In this document: piece by piece, positions 34,657 to 43,188 of the stretch
Numbering within the stretch: the first letter of the stretch is position 1
How the letters are laid out: each line of letters starts with the position of its first letter
DNA from: JANNBN01 sp031430595
GTDB taxonomy: Bacteria > Actinomycetota > Acidimicrobiia > Acidimicrobiales > JANYDT01
Direction: 5' to 3'
Assembly: GCA_031430595.1 (NCBI GenBank)
Contig: JANPBU010000040.1
Coordinates: 62,001 to 126,000 of the forward strand
DNA: 64,000 nt
Program-made: the position numbers and the translations under genes
The notes under the pieces: model-generated
What the model saw: the letters and a program-made list of their open reading frames with translations, nothing else
Database searches by the model: none
What the model was told of the DNA's origin: nothing

Positions 34657-35403
34657 GTGACGTACATTGAAAGAAGCCGACTGCTCAAGGAGGGCTGGAG
34701 CCAGTGGATGATCCGCAAATCTCTTGCCGATGCTTCACTCGTTTCGATTCTTCCGGGAAAGTACACCCTCGACAACACGACCGAAACGCAGCTCGACGTT
34801 CTCCTTGAAGCGGGCGGCTTAACAAGTCTTGCGAGTCATAAAAACGCAGCATTCCTGCATGGTTTTGACGGTTTCACAACCGAACCTCGACCGGAAATTA
34901 CCGTCATCTATGGTTCGACGTTCCACCACACTGGGGTTCACAGAACCCGGAAGCTCGACCCACTCGACGTGGTAGCGACTGGCAGTCGACGTGGTAGCGA
35001 CTGGCAGTCGACGAATCACGGGGAAAGCTCGAACGCTCAGTGACCTTTCTTCAACACTCAGTCGAGACCATCTTGAACTAGCTGTTGAATCTGCGCTTCG
35101 GTCGCGTGACCCATCGAAACCGGCGGCCTGGGATGAAGACGTGCTCAAGCGGTTGATTGAATTGGCGAGATGGAATCGTCCGGGTCACGCTGCACTCAGG
35201 GCGGTACTTGCTGCCCGCCCCCCAAATTGTCGCCTACCGGTAGCCCCTACGAGACACGGGTCTTGCAAGGTTTTCGACTCGTCGGGCTTGGCCACCTTTT
35301 ACGGCAGCCAACGCTCTCCTTTCTGAACCAATCGGCTGGTCAGACCATCACCGTGTACCCAGATTTTAGATGTTTCGAGACTGGCACAGGCGAAAAGGGG
35401 TGA
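34657..35403 (+). pseudogene. Broken AbiEi-antitoxin/endonuclease-like gene
   Basis: Three frames together recall the common actinobacterial AbiEi-type N-terminal domain proteins with an endonuclease-like C-terminus: LKEGWSQWMIRKSLADASLV and GKYTL in the first frame, RTLSDLSSTLSRDHLELAVESALR in the second, SPYETRVLQGF and ITVYPDF in the third. The first frame break is the 22-bp tandem duplication at 34964-35007; deleting one copy restores reading. The second is in a run of C at about 35219-35224, where one extra C would restore it. The C-terminal catalytic part is missing. A CAATGCATTG palindrome lies just upstream. Confidence 0.75.
34964..35007. repeat. 22-bp tandem duplication causing a frameshift
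   Basis: Two adjacent copies (34964-34985, 34986-35007), unit beginning TCGACGTGG, with a 6-bp start of a third. 22 is one more than a multiple of three, and the reading frame changes exactly here. Confidence 0.9.
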
Positions 35404-35439
35404 GGGGAAAACCGGGGTCACCTGGTCGAACCGGGGTTG

Positions 35440-36204
35440 CTAGTGACCGCCGCCTAAATACGCAGCGCGCACTGCTGGGTCGTCGAGTAACTCGGCACCG
35501 GCACCAGCTTTTACGATCGAGCCCGTTTCAAGAACGTATGCGCGATGGGCAATTTTCAAAGCCTTCGACGCATTCTGCTCTACCAACAACACGGTTGTTC
35601 CCGATGCGTTGATTTCCTTAATGATCGAGAAAATCTGGTTAATAAGCATCGGTGCTAGGCCCATTGACGGTTCATCGAGCAACAACAGCTTTGGACGGCT
35701 CATAAGTGCACGGCCAATAGCGAGCATCTGTTGCTCACCGCCCGACATTGACCCACCGGCCTGGTCGATACGTTCACGCAACCGCGGAAATAGGTCGAGC
35801 ACCTTTTCCATATCTTCGTCTTTGGCAGCAGACTTACGATCGGTTCGAAGGTATGTACCCATCTCAAGATTTTCCCGAACACTCATACCGGCGAAGATGC
35901 CGCGCCCTTCGGGTGCCTGACACAACCCCATAGCTACTCGCTTATGGGATGGGGCCTTGGTGATGTCTTCGCCGCGAAACATAACTGAGCCAACTTTGAC
36001 CGGTCGAACGCCAGACATCGTTTTCATCGTTGTGGTTTTTCCAGCACCGTTGGCACCAATGAGGGTAACAATTTCACCCTCGTGCACATCGAAGCTGATG
36101 CCCTTGATGGCTTGAATCTGGCCATAGAACACTTGCAGATCGCGCACCGAAAGCAGCGGCGTTTCCGACCCCCGGTCAGGCAATTTAAGCGTATTCGTGC
36201 TCAT
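35440..36204 (-). CDS. livF: Branched-chain amino acid ABC transporter ATPase LivF
   Basis: 254 residues; Walker A GANGAGKTTTMK, signature SGGEQQMLAIGRAL, Walker B LLLLDEPSMGLAP, and the H-loop replaced by VLLVEQN as in LivF. Last gene of livKHMGF; overlaps livG by 1 nt. With LivG it powers the permease. Confidence 0.94.
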   Translation of the reverse strand: MSTNTLKLPDRGSETPLLSVRDLQVFYGQIQAIKGISFDVHEGEIVTLIGANGAGKTTTMKTMSGVRPVKVGSVMFRGEDITKAPSHKRVAMGLCQAPEGRGIFAGMSVRENLEMGTYLRTDRKSAAKDEDMEKVLDLFPRLRERIDQAGGSMSGGEQQMLAIGRALMSRPKLLLLDEPSMGLAPMLINQIFSIIKEINASGTTVLLVEQNASKALKIAHRAYVLETGSIVKAGAGAELLDDPAVRAAYLGGGH

Positions 36205-37016
36205 CAGTCTTCTCCTACGAGTGATTCTTCGCCTTCGTCGACGCCAAGGTAGGCCTCGATAACCCGCGGGTCATTTTGAACTTCGGCCGGTGAGCCCTCG
36301 GCAATTTTCTTGCCGAATTCGAGCACCACGATTCGGTCGGTTACACCCATCACCAAACTCATATCGTGCTCGATAAGCAGCACCGTGTAGCCCTGGTCGC
36401 GAACATCACGGATTTGGGACATCAAGCGAACTTTTTCGGCCGGCGTGAAACCGGCAGCTGGTTCATCAAGACAGAGCAGTTTCGGATCGGTTGCAAGCGC
36501 TCGGCAGATTTCGAGGCGCCGCTGGTAACCATACGGAAGGTTTTTTGCAAGGTCTTCGGCGCAGTCTTCGATGCCCATGAACTCAAGCAATTCTTTTGCA
36601 CGCTTACGACCGGAAATTTCTTCAGCCCTATGGGTTTTGGATCGAAAAAGGGCCCCGAGAACACCGGTCTTGTGATGAGTGTCTGCACCCACCATGACAT
36701 TTTCAATCGCGGTCATTTCGGGGAAAAGCCGAATGTTCTGGAACGTTCGAGCGATGCCGCGTTTGGTGATTTCGAAACGCTTCATACCTACAAGCGGTTG
36801 TCCATCAAAAATCACCGAACCCGAAGTTGCTTCGTACACACCGGTCATCACGTTGAAGCACGTGGTTTTGCCGGCACCGTTCGGGCCAATCAACCCGAGG
36901 ATCTCACCGCGGTCGATATGGAAGTTCACATCAGAAAGTGCAGTCACACCACCGAAGCGCATAGTGACATGGTCGATATCGAGAATTCGGTCAGAGGTCG
37001 ATGACACCGTATTCAT
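36204..37016 (-). CDS. livG: Branched-chain amino acid ABC transporter ATPase LivG
   Basis: 270 residues; Walker A GPNGAGKTTCFN, the LivG-type ARTFQNIRLFPEMTAIENVMVG, degenerate signature YGYQRRLEICRAL, Walker B LLCLDEPAAGFTP, H-loop LIEHDMSLVM. The C-terminal LivG extension VQNDPRVIEAYLG is present. Four-nt overlap with livM. Confidence 0.94.
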   Translation of the reverse strand: MNTVSSTSDRILDIDHVTMRFGGVTALSDVNFHIDRGEILGLIGPNGAGKTTCFNVMTGVYEATSGSVIFDGQPLVGMKRFEITKRGIARTFQNIRLFPEMTAIENVMVGADTHHKTGVLGALFRSKTHRAEEISGRKRAKELLEFMGIEDCAEDLAKNLPYGYQRRLEICRALATDPKLLCLDEPAAGFTPAEKVRLMSQIRDVRDQGYTVLLIEHDMSLVMGVTDRIVVLEFGKKIAEGSPAEVQNDPRVIEAYLGVDEGEESLVGED

Positions 37017-38332
37017 ATTGTCACCGCGTCGCTGGCTGCCATCACGGTTGATGTGGGTGCAGCACGTCTCGCTGCCACCCGCCGAGGTATCAAACCTTGC
37101 GGTCGGAAAATCATCATTGTCATCAACAGCAACCCGAAGATAAAGAATCGCTTTTCGTCAATCGATTCCATAAAGGTACGAACCGGTTCGACGAATCTGA
37201 TACCTAACCCGAGCAACAAAAAACCGAAGCCAGCGATAAGCGACGATCGGTGGCGGGCAACGAGAGCAATCAACAACATCAACCCGCCGATGACGAACAA
37301 TTGGATGGGGCGCACGTACCGAAGCCATTCGGGGAGGTACCCAACAATGAACGCACCGATGATGACGCCCCAACGGTTACCGATGCCACCCATGACTACT
37401 GCAGCAAGAAACAGGATCGACTTTTGAATGGCGAAGTCTTTCGGGTAAATCGTGCCGAGCTTTCCGGCATAAAACGCACCCGACAATCCACCAACCGCAG
37501 CACCCACAGCGAAAGCCAAAAGTTTGAACTTGAACGTAGGCACGCCCATGAGTTCAGCGGCATCCTCATCTTCGCGAATTGCGTTCCAAGCCCGACCAAC
37601 CCGGCTTCGCTCAATCAACGTCAAAGCGGTCAAAACCGCCAAAATCAGTATGAACCCGAAAACACAAAACCACTTGTTTTCAAGTACCGAGAAATTGACA
37701 AATCGAGCCCCAGACTCTTTGTCGATCACGGGGCCAAAGGAAGGAGGCGGTGAAATTGCTGTGATCCCTTCCGATGCTCCAAGCCAACCAAAGTTCTCAG
37801 CGGAGATTCGAATAATTTCGCCGAACCCGAGCGTCACGATGGCCAGGTAATCGCCTCGAAGCCGCAGGGTCGGCGCACCAAGTAGCACACCAGACAACGT
37901 GGCAACTCCAACCGCTGCGAACATGGCAAGGAACCATGGAATTGATGCGTGCTTGGAAGTAAGTACACCTACGGTATACGCGCCAACAGCCCAAAAGCCA
38001 ACGTAGCCGAGGTCAAGAAGGCCGGCCATTCCGACCACAACGTTGAGACCGAGCGCTATGAGCACATACGGAACTACGGTGCCTGCGAGCAGCGACGCAA
38101 AGTCAGAACCTTCCGGTCGAAGGATTACGGGATTAAGCCAGGGCAGCCAAAACAGAAGCATCACGGCGGCCAAAACCACGGGGATCTTTTCACCCTGCTG
38201 GAGACCAGTCCACCAGTTTCGCATCCGATCCGAGAATCCGGGTCCGGCCTCGTCAGCCTTACCTGCGGCATAAGAGAGGTACTGCTGGCTGAGGTTTTTG
38301 CGGGGCGTCTCCGTTGGATTTGGGGTACTCAT
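37013..38332 (-). CDS. livM: Branched-chain amino acid ABC transporter permease LivM
   Basis: 439 residues, about ten membrane helices. LNVVVGMAGLLDLGYVGFWAVGAYT and RSRVGRAWNAIREDEDAAELMGV (coupling loop) are characteristic of LivM. A soluble leader of about 45 residues precedes the first helix. Overlaps livH and livG by 4 nt each. Confidence 0.93.
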   Translation of the reverse strand: MSTPNPTETPRKNLSQQYLSYAAGKADEAGPGFSDRMRNWWTGLQQGEKIPVVLAAVMLLFWLPWLNPVILRPEGSDFASLLAGTVVPYVLIALGLNVVVGMAGLLDLGYVGFWAVGAYTVGVLTSKHASIPWFLAMFAAVGVATLSGVLLGAPTLRLRGDYLAIVTLGFGEIIRISAENFGWLGASEGITAISPPPSFGPVIDKESGARFVNFSVLENKWFCVFGFILILAVLTALTLIERSRVGRAWNAIREDEDAAELMGVPTFKFKLLAFAVGAAVGGLSGAFYAGKLGTIYPKDFAIQKSILFLAAVVMGGIGNRWGVIIGAFIVGYLPEWLRYVRPIQLFVIGGLMLLIALVARHRSSLIAGFGFLLLGLGIRFVEPVRTFMESIDEKRFFIFGLLLMTMMIFRPQGLIPRRVAARRAAPTSTVMAASDAVTI

Positions 38333-39336
38333 GCTCGTGCCCGTCCAAGCGACTCGCCCAACAACCCAGTTGGTCTAAACATCAACACCAACACCAACAC
38401 CGCGAAGGCAATGGCATCTTTCCACTTTCCGCCAAAAAGCCCTGCGCCGTATTCTTCGATCAAGCCCAAAAGTAGTCCGCCGATAAGCGCACCGGTGATG
38501 TTACCAATTCCGCCAAGAACGGCAGCCGTGAATGACTTTACGCCAAGGAGGAATCCGGCGTTGTATCGCGTCGCCTCAAAAAACAACATGTAGAGGAACG
38601 CTGCGCCACCGGCCATGATGCCACCAACGAGGAACGTGATGAAGATGACCTGGTCAACGTTTACGCCGAGTATTCGAGACGTTTCGGCATCCATCGCCAC
38701 GGCCCGCATTCCTCGGCCTTGACGAGTTTTATTAACGAACGCCCACAGCCCGGCCATCATCAACATCGAACCAATGAGAACAACAAGATGGCGAACCTGA
38801 ATCGACGTATCGCCAAACTTGATCACAGAGGTCCGGGTGTTCAACAAACAATTCTCGGTGTCGCTGACGGTGCACCCACTTTTAGAAATCGACAGGCGGC
38901 CGAAAGGGTACTCTTCGCGCTTACGTTTCGGAAAGGCTCCGACGCCTTCGGCAATTGCCAACGATGCTCCGATAGCCGAGATAAGGAAAACCAGCCTCGG
39001 CGAATTCCTTCGCCTCAAAGGTCGGTAGGCAAAATACTCAAGGGCAACGGCAGCCAAGCCCGAGAACACGATCGACATCGCAAACATAAGCAGCAAGCTG
39101 GCGATAAAGCCTCCTACGCCCTTTTGCGCTCCGTCTGGGCCGATCCCTAGTAGCCAGAACGACATGACGGAACCCATGGTTCCGAGCATGAAGACTTCGG
39201 AGTTAGCGAAGTTGATCAGTCGGAGCACACCGTAAACCAGCGTGTAACCGAGTGCGATCAGGGCGTATATAGCCCCTCGGGACAACCCGGAAAGGGTGTT
39301 GTCCCAGAAGGTATTGATGAAGTTGGTGAAATCCAT
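38329..39336 (-). CDS. livH: Branched-chain amino acid ABC transporter permease LivH
   Basis: 335 residues; GLSRGAIYALIALGYTLVYGVLRLINFANSEVFMLG at the start and RQGRGMRAVAMDAETSRILGV in the coupling loop identify LivH. An insertion of about 45 residues (about 130-175, including two Cys in GCTVSDTENC) sits after the third or fourth helix, probably an external loop. Confidence 0.93.
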   Translation of the reverse strand: MDFTNFINTFWDNTLSGLSRGAIYALIALGYTLVYGVLRLINFANSEVFMLGTMGSVMSFWLLGIGPDGAQKGVGGFIASLLLMFAMSIVFSGLAAVALEYFAYRPLRRRNSPRLVFLISAIGASLAIAEGVGAFPKRKREEYPFGRLSISKSGCTVSDTENCLLNTRTSVIKFGDTSIQVRHLVVLIGSMLMMAGLWAFVNKTRQGRGMRAVAMDAETSRILGVNVDQVIFITFLVGGIMAGGAAFLYMLFFEATRYNAGFLLGVKSFTAAVLGGIGNITGALIGGLLLGLIEEYGAGLFGGKWKDAIAFAVLVLVLMFRPTGLLGESLGRARA

Positions 39337-39443
39337 GTGGTGGTGGTGCGCCTGACTCTGGTGGGGGCGGCGTTGCAGAAAGGTAACAATAACGTGCCAA
39401 TCAGCTCACGTGACGAAGGACACAGTAGCCGGGACGCGACGCA

Positions 39444-39477
39444 GGGGTTGGCATCGGACAAAGCCGACACCAACCCC
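39444..39477 (-). terminator. Attenuator hairpin between livK and livH
   Basis: GGGGTTGG (39444-39451) pairs with CCAACCCC (39470-39477), with an inner CGG/CCG pair. No T-tract follows. In liv operons such a hairpin lowers permease/ATPase expression relative to the binding protein. The rest of 39337-39529 shows no gene. Confidence 0.6.
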
Positions 39478-39529
39478 TACGATTTATTACAACAGGTAAA
39501 ACTATTCACTCACTCAAGGAGCAGAGGAC

Positions 39530-40675
39530 TTAAATTTCTCCAAGGCTGACGAGCTTGCCACCAGTTGCCTTGTAGGCATACACGGTGTCGCCATCAACTT
39601 CGCCGTTTGCAGCAAATTTGATTTGCTTGGTGATGCCCTTTGCGTTGTAAGTGTTCACGAACGCAAGGATTGACTTACGATCGTAGTTGCCAGCCTTGAT
39701 GGCAGCCAAGAATACTGAAGCACAGTCGTAGGCTTCTGGTGAGTAAATCGCTGGGTCAGTTCCGTACTTCGCCTTGAACTTCGCCTGGAAGGCTGGGTTC
39801 ACGTCTGAAGGGGCTCCGGTTGAGGTAACCAATGAACCTTCGGCAACCGCTGCACCAGCATTGTCGATGAACTTCTGATCTTGGACTCCGTCGCCAGCAA
39901 CGAAGGTCGCCTTAACGCCAGCGTCGCGCATTTGCTTGAGAAGCTTTGCTGCTTCGGCGTAGTAACCACCGTAAAACACGGTGTCGACGTTGGCAGCCTT
40001 CATTTTGCTGATCGCAGCCGAGTAGTCGGACCCTGCAACGTCAATCGTATCGTCGGCGACCTTGAGAGCTCCAAGTTCTTTGCGGACGGTGTCGGCGAGA
40101 CCCTTTCCGTACTCTGACTTGTCGTCGATGACGCCAACGGCTTTGGCACCGTTCTTCTTGATGAGCTTGGCAATGCCGGGGCCTTGCTTGTCATCGTTAG
40201 CCAAAATGCGGTGGAAGGTATCCCAACCGTTTTCCGACAACTTGGCGTTGGTTGCGCCTGGGGTGATCATGGGAAGCTTTGCTGCTTCAAACTTCGGCAT
40301 GGTTGCCTTGGTTTCGCCCGAGAAGCCTGGGCCGATAAGAGCGATGATTTTCTTATCAGCGACAACTTTGTCGGCCAGCGGTGATGCTTGGTCTGGTGAG
40401 CCCTGGCTGTCGAACGATGACGAGCCCTTCTTGTTGAACTCAATTTGGCAATTCTTGTTGGCCTTGTTGAATTCCTCGAACGCAATAGCTGCGCCATTAA
40501 CCATGTTGGTTCCAAGCGCACCGTTGTCGCCGGAGAGGGCTCCCAAGAAGGCGATCTTCATGCCTTTGGGGCATGCCTTCTTTTTGGCTGCTGCGTTGGC
40601 CGACGGAACTGCGGCGAACCCGCCAAGTACTACTGCGATTGCCGCGGCTGCGGCGATCTGCTTGCGCTTCTGCAC
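39530..40675 (-). CDS. livK: Branched-chain amino acid-binding protein LivK type
   Basis: 381 residues. A signal peptide (MQKRKQIAAAAAIAVVLGG then AAVPSANAA) precedes a type-I periplasmic-binding fold: IAFLGALSGDNGALG, IALIGPGFSGETKA, ITPGATNAKLSENGWDTFHRI, YGKGLADTVRKELG, VDTVFYGGYYAEAAKLLKQM. No lipobox Cys is seen at the cleavage site. The frame is open to 40810, but GTG 40675 with AGGGG 5-6 nt upstream begins directly at the signal peptide. Likely ligands are branched-chain or related amino acids. First gene of the operon. Confidence 0.93.
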   Translation of the reverse strand: MQKRKQIAAAAAIAVVLGGFAAVPSANAAAKKKACPKGMKIAFLGALSGDNGALGTNMVNGAAIAFEEFNKANKNCQIEFNKKGSSSFDSQGSPDQASPLADKVVADKKIIALIGPGFSGETKATMPKFEAAKLPMITPGATNAKLSENGWDTFHRILANDDKQGPGIAKLIKKNGAKAVGVIDDKSEYGKGLADTVRKELGALKVADDTIDVAGSDYSAAISKMKAANVDTVFYGGYYAEAAKLLKQMRDAGVKATFVAGDGVQDQKFIDNAGAAVAEGSLVTSTGAPSDVNPAFQAKFKAKYGTDPAIYSPEAYDCASVFLAAIKAGNYDRKSILAFVNTYNAKGITKQIKFAANGEVDGDTVYAYKATGGKLVSLGEI

Positions 40676-40682
40676 GTATACC

Positions 40683-40718
40683 CCTAGGTGGTGAGGGCCT
40701 ACGGCGATATGCCGTAGG
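40683..40718 (-). promoter_or_regulatory. Two-hairpin livK leader
   Basis: A perfect 8-bp hairpin CCTACGGC (40698-40705) / GCCGTAGG (40711-40718) precedes a CCCT...AGGG pairing that would cover the livK Shine-Dalgarno. ACCACCTA is repeated at the two hairpins. This could be a leader that switches ribosome access. Confidence 0.45.
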
Positions 40719-40829
40719 TGGTGGTTGTTCGAAGAGAACAACCGTTGCGTGGCAGACACTGTATCGAATGTCACGTGTATCAGGGTGAAGTTGTCGCAAA
40801 CGCTGTTCACTCAGGGCCTCTGACCCCGA

Positions 40830-41780
40830 CTATCCGGGCAAAAACCCCTCAATGACGGCCATTCGACGGAACTGTTCGACCACATTGGCCGACTGATGGC
40901 CTTGCTCACGGGACCGGTACGAAGTATCGACGTTCACGACGATCCGCCCGAATTCACTCCATTCCGGAAGTGTGGGTATTCGACCCCAAAGTTCTTGGTG
41001 GATATCGCGGGCTGCATCCCACGCATTCATTCCGGCGACCTGCCGCTTGGCCGCTTCTGCGTCGACTGTTGCCAGGTAGTCGCGAACCGACCGGACGCCG
41101 TCAGCGTTGGTGATCGGGCCGTGGCCCGGAACAATGGTGGCTGCGCCTAGTTCGATAATGCGATCACAGGCAGTCACCCAGTTCAACAGTGGGCCAGCCC
41201 AAACAATGGGGGTTCCGCCGATGAACAAGATGTCGCCGGTAAACACGACCCCGTCGTCGGGAGAATGCACGATGACGTCACCCATAGTGTGTGCCGGGCC
41301 AACTTCGATGAGCTCAACCGGTTTGCCACCAACGTCGAGGTGCAAGTGGCCCTCAAATGTTTGTGTTGGCAATGTGAGGGTGATGCCCTCAAAGTCGAAG
41401 CTGCCGAAGTATCGACGAAACACATCACCCGTTTCGCCGGGCATCGTTGCGAGCGCCGCCATCATTGACGGCGGAACATCGGTCATCTCGTGCGCGGCAG
41501 CCTTCGAGGCCACAATCGTGGCCCCGGTGACGAGTTCGTTTCCGTAACAGTGGTCGCCGTTGGCGTGGGTATTCACCAGTGTTGCAATGGGTGCGGTTTT
41601 GGTAATTTCACCGAAGCCGTCAAGCATGGCCTGCGTCAATTTCAAGTCGTACAGGGTGTCTACCAGCAGAGATACCCCGTCGCCGGTAACGAGGCCAGCG
41701 TTGCTCCAGCCCCAGCTTCCATTTGGTTGCAGCCAGGCGAATGCGCTTCCGCCCAGGCGATGAAATCCCTGTTCGTACAT
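40830..41780 (-). CDS. MBL-fold metallo-hydrolase
   Basis: 316 residues. The metal motif reads HANGDH at 72-77 (second His of HxHxDH replaced by Asn), then PAHTMGD, GVVFTGDILFIG and IVPGHGP. The C-terminal 90 residues are helical. The Asn variant is shared by a known subgroup of uncharacterised hydrolases (NTHANGDHCYGN). ATG start with AGGGGG upstream. It lies between livK and an acyl-CoA dehydrogenase; the substrate is unknown. Confidence 0.88.
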   Translation of the reverse strand: MYEQGFHRLGGSAFAWLQPNGSWGWSNAGLVTGDGVSLLVDTLYDLKLTQAMLDGFGEITKTAPIATLVNTHANGDHCYGNELVTGATIVASKAAAHEMTDVPPSMMAALATMPGETGDVFRRYFGSFDFEGITLTLPTQTFEGHLHLDVGGKPVELIEVGPAHTMGDVIVHSPDDGVVFTGDILFIGGTPIVWAGPLLNWVTACDRIIELGAATIVPGHGPITNADGVRSVRDYLATVDAEAAKRQVAGMNAWDAARDIHQELWGRIPTLPEWSEFGRIVVNVDTSYRSREQGHQSANVVEQFRRMAVIEGFLPG

Positions 41781-41799
41781 GTCGTTTCCCCCTAATTGG

Positions 41800-41829
41800 A
41801 GGAATTCCGGCTTACAAGCCGGAATTCCT
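41800..41829. repeat. 30-bp near-perfect palindrome before the MBL gene
   Basis: 14-bp arms (AGGAATTCCGGCTT and its complement) around a 2-nt centre. It lies between the acyl-CoA dehydrogenase stop and the MBL-gene Shine-Dalgarno. No T-tract follows in the leftward direction. It may be an RNA-processing hairpin, an attenuator or a dimeric-repressor site. Confidence 0.8.
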
Positions 41830-41858
41830 ACATTTAACGCAGTACCGCGATAGTGCGG

Positions 41859-42974
41859 TCAGATACCGATGCGGGTGGCGAGCACTTCACGGTGGTAAGT
41901 CGGGTCACCGAACAGCAGTTCAGACGACTTTGCCCGTTTGAAGTACAGATGTGCGTCGTGTTCCCATGTGAAACCGATACCACCGTGAATCTGGATGTTT
42001 TCGGCGGTTGCGTGGAAGTAGGCCTCACTGCAGTAGGCCTTCGCCAAGGAGGCGACCACAGGAAGTTCATCGTTATCTTCGGCAGCTGCCCACCATGAAT
42101 AATACGAAGCAGACTTAGCAGATTCGACCTCAAGCAACATATCTGCACACTTATGTTTGATTGCCTGGAACGAACCGATTGGCCGACCGAATTGCACTCG
42201 AACCTTCGCGTATTCAACCGACATGTCGAGCACCTTTTGGGCGCCACCGACCTGCTCAGCAGACAACGCAACAGCAGCCAAATCGAGCATCTTCGAGAGG
42301 TAACTCCAACCCTTTCCTTCTTCGCCGACGAGCGTACCGGGGGTCATAGCGAACGTGACCTTGGCTTGCTTGCGGGTTTGGTCCATCGTTGGAAGCGCAA
42401 CAACGGTGACGCCGTCGGCTTTGGCATCGACTGCAAAAATGGAGGTTCCGGTGTCGGTCTTTGCGGCAACCAACATCTTGTTGGCGTTCCGACCATCAAG
42501 AACAAACATTTTCTCGCCGGAGATCTTCCAAGTGTCGCCCGACTTAGCCGCGATGGTTGTGATGCCATCTTCAGTCCACTTACCATTTGCTTCGGTAAAC
42601 GCCACGGTGGCGATAGTCGAACCGTCGGCAATGCCAGGAAGGTGTGCAGCCTTTGCGACCTGGTCACCCGAGGCCATCAACAGGTTTGCTGCCAGGGCAA
42701 CAGTCGAGAAGAACGGGGTGCAAATCAACGATCGGCCCATTTCTTCGAGCACGATGCCTAGTTCGACGTACGAGTAGCCAGACCCGCCGAATTCTTCGGG
42801 GATGGCGAGACCCTGCAGGCCGAGCTGCTCGCCCATTTGTTTCCAGACAGATTCGTCGTAGCCGGAATCGGTCTCCATCAGACGACGCACTTCTGTTACC
42901 GGCGACTTCTCATCGAGAAAGCGACGTACAGATTTGCGGAGCTCTTCCTGCTCTTCAGAGAAGGCGAAGTTCAC
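41859..42974 (-). CDS. Acyl-CoA dehydrogenase
   Basis: 371 residues, flavoprotein of fatty-acid beta-oxidation. NFAFSEEQEELRKSVRRFL, GLQGLAIPEEFGGSG, VQFGRPIGSFQAIKHKCADM and IHGGIGFTWEHDAHLYFKRAK are family hallmarks. The frame is open to 43004, but GTG 42974 is preceded by GGAG and matches the usual MNFAFSEEQ start. It belongs to the shorter FadE subgroup with unknown chain-length preference. Confidence 0.92.
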   Translation of the reverse strand: MNFAFSEEQEELRKSVRRFLDEKSPVTEVRRLMETDSGYDESVWKQMGEQLGLQGLAIPEEFGGSGYSYVELGIVLEEMGRSLICTPFFSTVALAANLLMASGDQVAKAAHLPGIADGSTIATVAFTEANGKWTEDGITTIAAKSGDTWKISGEKMFVLDGRNANKMLVAAKTDTGTSIFAVDAKADGVTVVALPTMDQTRKQAKVTFAMTPGTLVGEEGKGWSYLSKMLDLAAVALSAEQVGGAQKVLDMSVEYAKVRVQFGRPIGSFQAIKHKCADMLLEVESAKSASYYSWWAAAEDNDELPVVASLAKAYCSEAYFHATAENIQIHGGIGFTWEHDAHLYFKRAKSSELLFGDPTYHREVLATRIGI

Positions 42975-43135
42975 GGTGGGTTGACTCCTGTGTTTCATGG
43001 CCATGCGGCCGGTTGGAAGGGTTGGTAACTGGGTGAAGCGGAAAAGGTAAGGCGGAAAGCTAAAGAGAGTGTTCTACTCGACTGAGCAGTCAAGAGTCAT
43101 ATCGCGTGCAATAGCAAGTCGAGATTCACGGGTAT

Positions 43136-43168
43136 TGTTCACATATCGAAATACAATGTTCATATAGT
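43136..43168 (+). promoter_or_regulatory. Promoter with direct repeats upstream of the EamA gene
   Basis: TATAGT (43163-43168) is a good -10 box about 20 nt before the ATG. Two direct copies of TGTTCAYATA (43136-43145, 43157-43166) lie 21 bp apart, two helical turns, a spacing suited to a regulator. Confidence 0.5.
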
Positions 43169-43188
43169 GAGACAAAACGGGTGTCGCG

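Noticed and set aside
36366..37004. 212-codon plus-strand frame opposite livG
   Set aside because: Antisense shadow; livG motifs are intact on the minus strand.
42153..42761. 202-codon plus-strand frame opposite the acyl-CoA dehydrogenase gene
   Set aside because: Antisense shadow of a well-conserved enzyme; composition is unlike a real protein.
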